NCBI GenBank assembly: GCA_900545165.1
Contig: UQYA01000031.1
Span: 1-19,265 of the forward strand
Length of the DNA: 19,265 nucleotides
Source: an uncultured Collinsella sp.
GTDB lineage: Bacteria; Actinomycetota; Coriobacteriia; Coriobacteriales; Coriobacteriaceae
Reading direction: 5' to 3'
A program made the translations under genes and the position numbers. This document shows, in pieces, positions 13,485 through 19,265 of the stretch; the first letter of the stretch is position 1; each line of letters begins with the position of its first letter. Under the pieces are notes generated by a model. The model was not told where the DNA came from. It made no database searches and saw only the letters and a program-made list of their open reading frames with translations.

Positions 13485-14651
13485 ATGTTCAACATCAACA
13501 GCGCGCTCAGCCGTAGGAACTTTCTCGCCGGCGCCGCGGCGCTCGGCACCGCCGCCGCACTCGCTGGTTGCTCGTCGGGTGGCTCGGATGGCGGCTCCGC
13601 CGATGACGGCAAGACCTTCAAGATCGGTGTCATCGGCCCTCTGACCGGCGCCGCGGCAACCTATGGTGTTTCGGCCGAGAAGGGTGCCAAGCTCGCCGCC
13701 AAGGATTTCTCGACCAAGGATCTCAAGCTCTCGCTTAAGTCCGAGGACGATGTCGCCGACGGTGAGAAGGCCATCAACGCCTTCAATACCCTGTGCGACT
13801 GGGGCATGCAGGCACTCGTCGGCCCCGTCACGACTGGTGCCGCCGTCGCCGTCTCGGGCGAGATCGCTGACGATATGCTCATGGTCACGCCTTCGGCCTC
13901 GTCGCTCGACGTCACCAAGGATAAGACCACGGTCTTTCAGGTTTGCTTCACCGATCCCACCATGGGCGCCAGCGCCGCGAAGTTCTTGGCCGAGAAGTAC
14001 GCGGATGCCAAGATCGCCCTGTTCTACAACTCCGGCGATACGTATAGCTCGGGCGTTGCCGACGCTTTTGCCGAGCAGGCCAAGGCGTCCAAGCTCGACA
14101 TCGTCGATACCGAGACCTTTAAGGACGATTCCTCCACGAGCTTTACCAACCAGCTCACCAAGGCCAAGGAGGCCGGCGCCACGCTTATCTTTGCCCCGAT
14201 CTACTACACGCCGGCGTCCGTTTTGCTCAAGAACGCCAAGGACATGGGCTACGACATGACGCTCATGGGTACCGACGGCATGGACGGCCTGCTCTCTGTG
14301 GAGGGCTTCGATACCTCTCTTGCCGAGGGCGTACTGCTCATGACCCCGTTTTCGGCTGACGATGAGAAGAATGCCGACTTCGTCAAGGCCTATAAGGATG
14401 CCTACGACGAGACGCCCAACCAGTTTGCCGCCGACGCTTACGATTGCGTCCACGCCATCGCCGAGGCTATCGATAGGGCGGGGATTGACATTTCGGCCGA
14501 CGGTGCCGACATTGCCGGCGACCTTGCCAAGGCCATGCGCAAGATCAAGATCGAGGGCCTGACAGGCGAGCTGACGTGGAATGACGAGGGCCAGGTCGAA
14601 AAGCCCGCCACAGCCTATGTGATCCAGGACGGCAAGTACATCGCCGCCTAA
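13485..14651 (+). CDS. livK: Branched-chain amino acid-type ABC transporter binding lipoprotein 1
   Basis: This is the extracytoplasmic substrate-binding component (type I periplasmic-binding fold, LivK/Leu-Ile-Val-binding group) of the uptake system encoded downstream. The 388-residue precursor begins with a textbook twin-arginine signal (SRRNFLAG, R10-R11), a hydrophobic stretch, and lipobox LAGC with the lipidated Cys at 29. It should thus be exported folded by Tat and anchored to the membrane. The mature part starts after a Gly/Ser linker with FKIGVIGPLTGAAATYG, typical of the family, followed by LVGPVTTGAAVAV, LFYNSGDTYSSGVADAF and FAPIYYTPASVLL. AGGGGGA precedes the ATG by about four bases. 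A paralogue follows directly. Preference for Leu/Ile/Val is assumed; amides, urea or other amino acids remain possible. Confidence 0.88.
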   Translation: MFNINSALSRRNFLAGAAALGTAAALAGCSSGGSDGGSADDGKTFKIGVIGPLTGAAATYGVSAEKGAKLAAKDFSTKDLKLSLKSEDDVADGEKAINAFNTLCDWGMQALVGPVTTGAAVAVSGEIADDMLMVTPSASSLDVTKDKTTVFQVCFTDPTMGASAAKFLAEKYADAKIALFYNSGDTYSSGVADAFAEQAKASKLDIVDTETFKDDSSTSFTNQLTKAKEAGATLIFAPIYYTPASVLLKNAKDMGYDMTLMGTDGMDGLLSVEGFDTSLAEGVLLMTPFSADDEKNADFVKAYKDAYDETPNQFAADAYDCVHAIAEAIDRAGIDISADGADIAGDLAKAMRKIKIEGLTGELTWNDEGQVEKPATAYVIQDGKYIAA

Positions 14652-14703
14652 GTGCGCATAAAGCGCGACCGGTGAGGCCGTTTTATTCAGGGCAGGGACG
14701 CCT

Positions 14704-14730
14704 GTAACAGAACGGAAACATTACTTTCAC
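14704..14730 (+). promoter_or_regulatory. GlnR-like site upstream of the second binding protein gene
   Basis: GTAAC (14704-14708), six bases, GAAAC (14715-14719), six bases, TTCAC (14726-14730). The first two elements match the actinobacterial GlnR a- and b-site pattern GTnAC-n6-GAAAC exactly, and the third differs from GTnAC by one base. The ten-base CGGAAACATT here (14713-14722) recurs at 13359-13368 before the first binding protein gene. Regulator identity is inferred. Confidence 0.4.
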
Positions 14731-14800
14731 ACAATAAAGTGGCATTACTGCATAAAGTAATAGAAATACGCAGAACTATGGATAAATGAACAAAACAAAA

Positions 14801-14833
14801 GAAAAGTTGAAATAATCGCCACTTTTCTCAACT
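14801..14833 (+). repeat. Overlapping, mutually exclusive inverted repeats in the livK2 leader
   Basis: GAAAAGT (14801-14807) can pair with ACTTTTC (14821-14827), or AGTTGA (14805-14810) with TCAACT (14828-14833). The two stems share bases and cannot form fully together. A further stem ATTACT/AGTAAT (about 14744-14761) lies upstream. The whole 14700-14860 stretch is unusually AT-rich for this genome, as expected of a promoter or structured leader. Confidence 0.4.
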
Positions 14834-14922
14834 AAAGCGTCTACTATTTTGCGAACGCCGAACACGGCGAAGGATGGCCTGTCGGGCAACTGAAACCCGA
14901 CGATAAATGAGAGGAGAGCCGC

Positions 14923-16110
14923 ATGTCGAGCCTCACCGGTAAGTCATTGAACCCTGTTATGAATCGCAGGAGCGTTATCGCGAGCGCAGCAGGTCTGGGG
15001 GCGATGTCCATTCTAGCTGGTTGCTCCTCCAACGGCGGCGACAGCGGTTCCGCTTCGAGCGACGCTTCGTTTAAGATCGGCACCATCGGCCCGCTGACCG
15101 GTGCCAACGCGTCCTACGGCAAGTCCGTTACCCAGGGTGTCGAGCTTGGCTGCAAGGATTTCTCGACCAAGGATCTGCCGCTTGCCAGCAAGGCCGAGGA
15201 TGACCAGGCCGATGGCGAGAAGGCCGTCAACGCCTTCAACACCCTGCTCGACTGGGGCATGCAGGCCCTCGTCGGTCCGACCACCACGGGTGCGTCGGTT
15301 GCCGTTGCCGCAGAGTGTGGTAACGACCCCAAGACGTTCATGATCACCCCGTCCGCGTCCTCCGAGGACGTCACCGACGGCAAGGATTGCGTCTTCCAGG
15401 TTTGCTTCACCGACCCCAACCAGGGTGTCAACGCTGCCAAGTTCCTGGCCCAGAAGTATCCGGACGAGAAGTTCGTGCTGTTCTATAACTCCGGCGACGC
15501 CTATTCTTCGGGCATCGCAGATTCCTTTAAGGCCCAGGCCGCTGAGTCCAAGCTCGAGATTGTTGACGAGGAGACCTTTAAGGACGACTCCGCCACGAGC
15601 TTTACCAACCAGCTGACTAAGGCCAAGCAGGCCGGCGCCACCATGATCTTTGCGCCGATCTACTACACGCCGGCGTCCGTCCTGCTCAAGAACGCCAAGG
15701 ACATGGGCTACGACGTCAAGATGATGGGCTGCGACGGCATGGACGGCATCCTGGGCGTTGAGGGCTTCGATACCTCTCTTGCCGAGGGTCTGCTGCTCAT
15801 GACCCCGTTCTCCGCCGACGACGAGAAGAACGCCGACTTCGTTAACGCTTACAAGGATAAGTACGGCGATACCCCCGACCAGTTTGCCGCCGACGCCTAC
15901 GACGGCGTGCACGCGGTGGCCGAGGCCGTCAAGGAGGCCGGTCTTGGTGTCGACGCCGATCCGACCGAGGTCGCCGAGAAGCTGTCCAAGGCTATGCTCA
16001 AGATTACCGTTGACGGTCTGACCGGCAAGCTCACCTGGAACGATAAGGGCCAGGTTCAGAAGGAGCCCACGGCGTACGTCATCACCGATGGCAAGTACGT
16101 ACAGGCCTAA
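14923..16110 (+). CDS. livK: Branched-chain amino acid-type ABC transporter binding lipoprotein 2
   Basis: A second substrate-binding lipoprotein, 395 residues, closely related to the preceding one over the whole mature sequence. Long shared blocks include ETFKDDS, TSFTNQLTKAK, APIYYTPASVLLKNAKDMG and LMTPFSADDEKNADFV. The signal has a weaker twin-arginine motif (NRRSVIAS, R15-R16) and lipobox LAGC with Cys34. GAGGAG lies six bases before the ATG at 14923, which favours it over the in-frame ATG at 14959. The gene ends with tandem stops TAATAA. It is separated from livK1 by a 271-base AT-rich regulatory gap, so it can probably be transcribed on its own, and it is followed by three hairpins before livH. 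Differences cluster at the termini and in loops, so the two proteins may bind overlapping but distinct ligands. Confidence 0.88.
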   Translation: MSSLTGKSLNPVMNRRSVIASAAGLGAMSILAGCSSNGGDSGSASSDASFKIGTIGPLTGANASYGKSVTQGVELGCKDFSTKDLPLASKAEDDQADGEKAVNAFNTLLDWGMQALVGPTTTGASVAVAAECGNDPKTFMITPSASSEDVTDGKDCVFQVCFTDPNQGVNAAKFLAQKYPDEKFVLFYNSGDAYSSGIADSFKAQAAESKLEIVDEETFKDDSATSFTNQLTKAKQAGATMIFAPIYYTPASVLLKNAKDMGYDVKMMGCDGMDGILGVEGFDTSLAEGLLLMTPFSADDEKNADFVNAYKDKYGDTPDQFAADAYDGVHAVAEAVKEAGLGVDADPTEVAEKLSKAMLKITVDGLTGKLTWNDKGQVQKEPTAYVITDGKYVQA

Positions 16111-16114
16111 TAAG

Positions 16115-16136
16115 CCGCCTCACATAGAGCGGTTTT
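16115..16136 (+). terminator. Weak terminator-like hairpin after livK2
   Basis: CCG(C)CTC pairs with GAGCGG around ACATA with one bulged C, and TTTT follows at 16133-16136. The stem is short, so read-through into livH is expected. It starts just after the tandem stop codons. Confidence 0.45.
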
Positions 16137-16141
16137 GATCC

Positions 16142-16173
16142 CAAGCAGGGGAGGTTTTGGCCTTCCCTGCTTG
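16142..16173 (+). repeat. Stable intercistronic hairpin between livK2 and livH
   Basis: CAAGCAGGGGAGG pairs with CCTTCCCTGCTTG (13 pairs, one G-T) around a six-base loop TTTTGG. No T-run follows, so it more likely protects the upstream mRNA 3' end against exonucleases than terminates. AGGGAC/GTCCCT (16184-16189 with 16198-16203) forms another six-bp stem directly downstream. Confidence 0.65.
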
Positions 16174-16234
16174 CTTGGTATCTAGGGACAGTGTAACGTC
16201 CCTGTTTCATACATTAACTGGAAACCTATTCGAA

Positions 16235-16240
16235 AGGGGG
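16235..16240 (+). promoter_or_regulatory. Ribosome-binding site fixing the livH start
   Basis: AGGGGG directly abuts an ATG at 16241, which is too close to use, and lies nine bases before the ATG at 16250. The latter is therefore preferred. Confidence 0.55.
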
Positions 16241-16249
16241 ATGTGGAAC

Positions 16250-17131
16250 ATGACGGTCTTTATCCAATACCTGGTCAACGGCCTGTCCATGGGCAGCGTC
16301 TACGCCATCATCGCGTTGGGCTACACCATGGTCTACGGTATCGCCAAGATGCTCAACTTCGCTCACGGCGACGTCATCATGGTCGGTGCCTATGTCTCGT
16401 TCTGCGCCACGTCGTATCTCGGCCTCCCGGGCTGGGCATCTGTAGTTCTCTCTTGTGTGGCCTGCACGGTTCTCGGTGTTCTCATCGAGGGTCTGGCCTA
16501 TAAGCCGCTGCGTCAGGCGGGTCCGCTGGCCGTTCTGATCACGGCTATCGGCGTGTCCTACTTCCTGCAGAATGCCGCACAGCTTCTGTGGGGCGCCACG
16601 CCCAAGAACTTTACTTCGCTCGTCGCCTTCCCGGTGCCGGAGTTCTTGGCAAGGTTCAACGTGAGCGCCGTCTCGCTCGTCACCATCGTCGCCTGCCTGG
16701 TTATCATGGCCGGCCTGATGTTCTTTACAGGCAAGACCAAGATGGGCAAAGCCATGCGCGCCGTGTCCGAGGACAAGGCCGCCGCTCAGCTCATGGGCAT
16801 CAACGTCAACCGTACCATCTCGATGACGTTCGCCATCGGCTCTGCCCTTGCCGCCATCGCCGGCGTGCTGCTGTGCTCCTACTCGCCGGTGCTGCAGCCT
16901 ACGACAGGCGCCATGCCTGGCATCAAGGCCTTCGACGCCGCCGTCTTCGGTGGCATCGGCTCCATCCCCGGCGCCTTTGTCGGCGGCATTCTCATCGGCA
17001 TCATCGAAGCGATGGCGCAGGCCTACATTTCCACGAGCCTTGCCAACTCCATCGTCTTTGGTGTTTTGATCATCGTCCTGCTCGTCAAGCCTGCCGGCCT
17101 CTTGGGCAAGTACGTCCCCGAGAAGGTGTAG
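16250..17131 (+). CDS. livH: Branched-chain amino acid ABC transporter permease LivH
   Basis: LivH is one of the two membrane subunits forming the translocation path of the high-affinity uptake system. The 293-residue protein starts directly with the conserved MTVFIQYLVNGLSMGSVYA helix. It continues through IALGYTMVYGIAKMLNFAHG, typical of the family, and the cytoplasmic coupling loop around MRAVSEDKAAAQLMGINVN (EAA-like), which contacts the ATPases. Near the C-terminus it has FGGIGSIPGAFVGG and a last helix ending KPAGLLGK. The upstream in-frame starts at 16157 and 16241 would add residues not seen in the family and lack a properly spaced ribosome-binding site. It follows livK2 after a structured 139-base gap, and livM starts nine bases after its stop. 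Confidence 0.94.
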   Translation: MTVFIQYLVNGLSMGSVYAIIALGYTMVYGIAKMLNFAHGDVIMVGAYVSFCATSYLGLPGWASVVLSCVACTVLGVLIEGLAYKPLRQAGPLAVLITAIGVSYFLQNAAQLLWGATPKNFTSLVAFPVPEFLARFNVSAVSLVTIVACLVIMAGLMFFTGKTKMGKAMRAVSEDKAAAQLMGINVNRTISMTFAIGSALAAIAGVLLCSYSPVLQPTTGAMPGIKAFDAAVFGGIGSIPGAFVGGILIGIIEAMAQAYISTSLANSIVFGVLIIVLLVKPAGLLGKYVPEKV

Positions 17132-17135
17132 GTGA
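17130..17135 (+). promoter_or_regulatory. Ribosome-binding site fixing the livM start
   Basis: AGGTGA overlaps the livH stop codon and lies five bases before the ATG at 17141. The in-frame GTG at 17132 lies within it and is not a credible start. Confidence 0.6.
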
Positions 17136-17140
17136 GCGCT

Positions 17141-18220
17141 ATGAAGTTTCTTAAAGACAAGCAGACGCGTCACGACTTTGTCACGTACGCCATGTGCCTT
17201 GTGGCGTTCGCCATCGTGTTCTTTATGCAGTCTAACCACATGATTCCGCGCATGATCGCCGGTCAGCTGGTTCCCATCACGGCCTATATTGTCATGGCCA
17301 TTTCCCTCAACCTTGTCGTCGGCATCGCGGGCGACTTGTCGCTGGGCCACGCGGGCTTTATGAGCGTCGGCGCCTATACGGGCATCGTTACCGCTGTCGC
17401 GCTGGAGAGCGCCGTTCCGTCCGACCCGATGCGCCTGATCATCAGCATTGTGGTCGGCGCCATCGCTGCCGCCATCCTGGGCTTCTTGATCGGTATCCCG
17501 GTCCTGCGCCTGAGCGGCGACTATCTGGCCATCGTGACCCTGGCTTTTGGCGAGATCATCAAAGAGATCGTCACTTGCCTTATCGTGGGTGTCGACTCGC
17601 GCGGCCTGCACGTGATCTTTAACATCACGGGCAACTCTACGATCGACGACCTGCACCTGCTCGAGGACGGCACCGCCATCATCAAGGGCGCCCAGGGCGC
17701 CTCGGGCGTGTCGACGTACTCGACCTTCCTCGCCGGTGCCATCCTGGTCATGGTCGCGCTCGTGATCGTGCTCAACCTGGTTCGCAGCCGTACCGGCCGT
17801 GCCATTATGGCCGTGCGCGATAACAAGATTGCAGCCGAGTCCGTAGGCATCTCCGTCACTGAGTACCGCATGATCGCCTTCGTGGTTTCTGCTGCCCTCG
17901 CCGGTGCTGCCGGAGCCCTCTTCGGCGGTAACTTCTCGCAGCTCTCCGCCACCAAGTTCGACTTCAACACGTCCATTCTCATCCTGGTGTTCGTGGTCCT
18001 GGGCGGTCTGGGCAATATGCGCGGCTCCGTCATCGCGGCGGCGCTGCTCACGGTGCTTCCCGAGCTGCTCCGTCAGTTCTCGGACTACCGCATGCTCATT
18101 TACGCTATCGTGCTGATCCTGGTCATGATCTTTACCAACAACCCGCAGCTCAAGGCGTTCTTCGCACGCATTAAGGATCGCTTTGCTTCCAAGAAGGAGG
18201 TGGCAGCCGATGCCCAGTAA
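17141..18220 (+). CDS. livM: Branched-chain amino acid ABC transporter permease LivM
   Basis: LivM is the second membrane subunit pairing with LivH. The 359-residue product has about nine to ten hydrophobic segments. Family features are ISLNLVVGIAGDLSLGHAGF (residues about 55-74), the GDYLAIVTLAFGEIIK stretch, the coupling loop GRAIMAVRDNKIAAESVGI, and the late VLGGLGNMRGSVIAAALL motif. A charged cytoplasmic tail (KDRFASKKEVAADAQ) ends the chain. An insertion-like hydrophilic region around residues 150-190 (GVDSRGLHVIFN to GASGVSTYS) probably faces outside. The last 11 bases overlap livG, whose ribosome-binding site lies within the livM tail, so the two are translationally coupled. Confidence 0.94.
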   Translation: MKFLKDKQTRHDFVTYAMCLVAFAIVFFMQSNHMIPRMIAGQLVPITAYIVMAISLNLVVGIAGDLSLGHAGFMSVGAYTGIVTAVALESAVPSDPMRLIISIVVGAIAAAILGFLIGIPVLRLSGDYLAIVTLAFGEIIKEIVTCLIVGVDSRGLHVIFNITGNSTIDDLHLLEDGTAIIKGAQGASGVSTYSTFLAGAILVMVALVIVLNLVRSRTGRAIMAVRDNKIAAESVGISVTEYRMIAFVVSAALAGAAGALFGGNFSQLSATKFDFNTSILILVFVVLGGLGNMRGSVIAAALLTVLPELLRQFSDYRMLIYAIVLILVMIFTNNPQLKAFFARIKDRFASKKEVAADAQ

Positions 18221-19070
18221 ATTTGAGTTCAAGAAGGGCAAGATGGTCCCGTATCCTTCTGGCGCCATCGTTCCCGATCGTGACCTGGGCGAGCGCCCTG
18301 CACTCGAGTGCATCCACCTGGGCATTGAGTTCGGTGGCCTTAAGGCAGTCGACGACTTTAGCCTGACTATCGGCAAGACCGAGATCGCCGGTCTGATCGG
18401 CCCCAACGGTGCCGGTAAGACCACGGTCTTCAACCTGCTCACCAAGGTGTATCAGCCCACGCACGGCACCATCCTGCTCGACGGAGAGGATACCTCGGGC
18501 AAGTCGGTCTATCAGGTCAACCGCATGGGTATTGCCCGTACATTCCAGAACATTCGCCTGTTCAACACCATGACGGTGGAGGACAACGTCAAGGTCGGTC
18601 TGCACAACCAGGAGCGCTATTCCGGTTTTGAGGGCGTGCTGCGCCTGCCGACGTATTGGAAGCACGAGAAGGCTGCTCACGAGCGCGCCATGGAGCTGCT
18701 GTCCATCTTTGATATGAAGCATCTGGCAAACGAGCAGGCTGGCTCGCTGCCTTACGGCGCCCAGCGTCGTCTGGAGATCGTCCGCGCGCTTGCCACCAAC
18801 CCCAAGCTGCTGCTGCTCGACGAGCCTGCCGCCGGCATGAACCCGTCCGAGACCGCGGAACTCATGGAGAACATCGTTAAGATTCGCGACACCTTCGGCA
18901 TTGCCATCATGCTTATCGAGCACGACATGTCGCTCGTCATGAATATTTGCGAGGGTATCTGCGTGCTCAACTTTGGTAAGGTCATCGCCAAGGGCACGGC
19001 CGAGGAAATCCAGAACAACGACGCCGTTATCGAGGCATATCTGGGCAAGCAGGATAAGGGGGAGAACTAA
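18210..19070 (+). CDS. livG: Branched-chain amino acid ABC transporter ATP-binding protein LivG
   Basis: LivG is one of the two cytoplasmic ATPases driving uptake. The 286-residue chain has Walker A GPNGAGKTT (residues 64-72), a Q-loop region near ARTFQNIRLFNTMTV, the signature-like LPYGAQRRLEIV (where most ABC proteins have LSGGQ), Walker B LLLLDEPAAGMN and the H-loop histidine in LIEHDM. All catalytic residues are present. Compared with E. coli LivG (255 residues) it carries an extra 28 or so polar residues before the first strand. The start at 18210 follows GAAGGAGG by nine bases, an excellent ribosome-binding site, and overlaps livM by 11 bases. The stop abuts the livF ATG. Confidence 0.95.
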   Translation: MPSKFEFKKGKMVPYPSGAIVPDRDLGERPALECIHLGIEFGGLKAVDDFSLTIGKTEIAGLIGPNGAGKTTVFNLLTKVYQPTHGTILLDGEDTSGKSVYQVNRMGIARTFQNIRLFNTMTVEDNVKVGLHNQERYSGFEGVLRLPTYWKHEKAAHERAMELLSIFDMKHLANEQAGSLPYGAQRRLEIVRALATNPKLLLLDEPAAGMNPSETAELMENIVKIRDTFGIAIMLIEHDMSLVMNICEGICVLNFGKVIAKGTAEEIQNNDAVIEAYLGKQDKGEN

Positions 19071-19265
19071 ATGGCAGAGCCGATGCTTTCCGTCTACAAC
19101 ATCAACGTCTGGTACGGCGCCATCCACGCCATCAAGGACATCTCCTTTAACGTTAACGAGGGCGAGATCGTGGCCTTGATTGGTGCCAACGGTGCCGGCA
19201 AGTCCACAACGCTCAAGACCGTCTCGGGCCTGCTGCGCTCCAAGACCGGCTCCATCAAGTTTATG
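19071..19265 (+). CDS. livF: Branched-chain amino acid ABC transporter ATP-binding protein LivF, N-terminal part (cut by window end)
   Basis: Sixty-five codons are visible. They begin MAEPMLSVYNINVWYGAIHA, the usual LivF opening, and include Walker A GANGAGKSTTLK at about residues 38-49 followed by VSGLLRSKTGSI. LivF is the second ATPase and normally pairs with LivG. The ATG directly follows the livG stop, with AAGGGGGAG upstream as ribosome-binding site. The gene runs beyond the window, so neither its end nor the end of the operon can be seen. Confidence 0.93.
   Translation, partial: MAEPMLSVYNINVWYGAIHAIKDISFNVNEGEIVALIGANGAGKSTTLKTVSGLLRSKTGSIKFM

Noticed and set aside
13263..14453. A 396-codon minus-strand frame opposite livK1
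   Set aside because: Repetitive hydrophobic and glycine-rich translation. It spans the regulatory gap and the opposite strand of a clear lipoprotein gene; a similar shadow lies opposite livK2 at 15013-15912, as expected for duplicated genes.
16226..18445. An open frame of 739 codons on the minus strand opposite livH, livM and livG
   Set aside because: Its composition is rich in Asp, His, Arg, Gln and Gly with no domain signature, and three intact, motif-bearing transporter genes occupy the other strand.

Overview
The window is GC-rich, densely packed bacterial chromosome. Its gene content suggests a gut actinobacterium of the class Coriobacteriia, with Collinsella as the nearest guess. The reasons are an anaerobe-type electron transfer flavoprotein, the single-chain clade II PurL, the twin-arginine lipoproteins, and strong G/C third-position codon use. 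This is a judgement from protein style and composition; no 16S rRNA or other taxonomic marker is present.

Layout. (1) 1-2448: the 3' end of an ETF alpha-subunit gene meets a convergent HD-domain phosphohydrolase gene, and the two stop codons interlock in one CTAG. A divergent azlC-azlD pair (branched-chain amino acid exporter) follows, with a perfect 10-bp inverted repeat in the shared promoter gap. (2) 2592-4946: a 2-keto-3-deoxygluconate-type permease (KdgT) ends near a strong hairpin. A seven-TM diguanylate cyclase (GGDEF) follows and ends at a strong bidirectional terminator. (3) 5137-9918, minus strand: purL, its terminator, then an EamA/DMT exporter gene with its own ribosome-binding site. 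(4) 10103-11665: a CPA2-type cation/proton antiporter, divergent from purL. (5) 11787-13231, minus strand: homoserine dehydrogenase (hom), followed by a small unmarked relic, the last codons of a short-chain dehydrogenase/reductase gene. (6) 13485-19265: a branched-chain amino acid-type ABC uptake locus. It has two tandem, closely related solute-binding lipoproteins (here called LivK1 and LivK2), LivH, LivM, LivG and the start of LivF, which runs off the window.

Amino-acid metabolism is a recurring theme. AzlCD exports branched-chain amino acids, the Liv locus imports them or related compounds, and Hom feeds threonine, methionine and isoleucine synthesis. The gap between hom and livK1 holds GAAAC motifs spaced 20 bp apart. 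The gap before livK2 holds GTAAC-n6-GAAAC. Both resemble actinobacterial GlnR (nitrogen regulator) sites, so nitrogen control of the uptake locus is a reasonable but unproven inference. Three stacked hairpins between livK2 and livH probably let binding protein be made in excess over the permease.

No RNA genes, CRISPR arrays, intact mobile elements or phage genes were found. No gene-free stretch exceeds about 300 bases. I do not see an obviously new multi-gene system. The most original observations are the GAAAC-repeat regulatory regions, the SDR relic behind hom, the paralogous Tat-type binding proteins with signs of gene conversion, and the structured livK2-livH gap.
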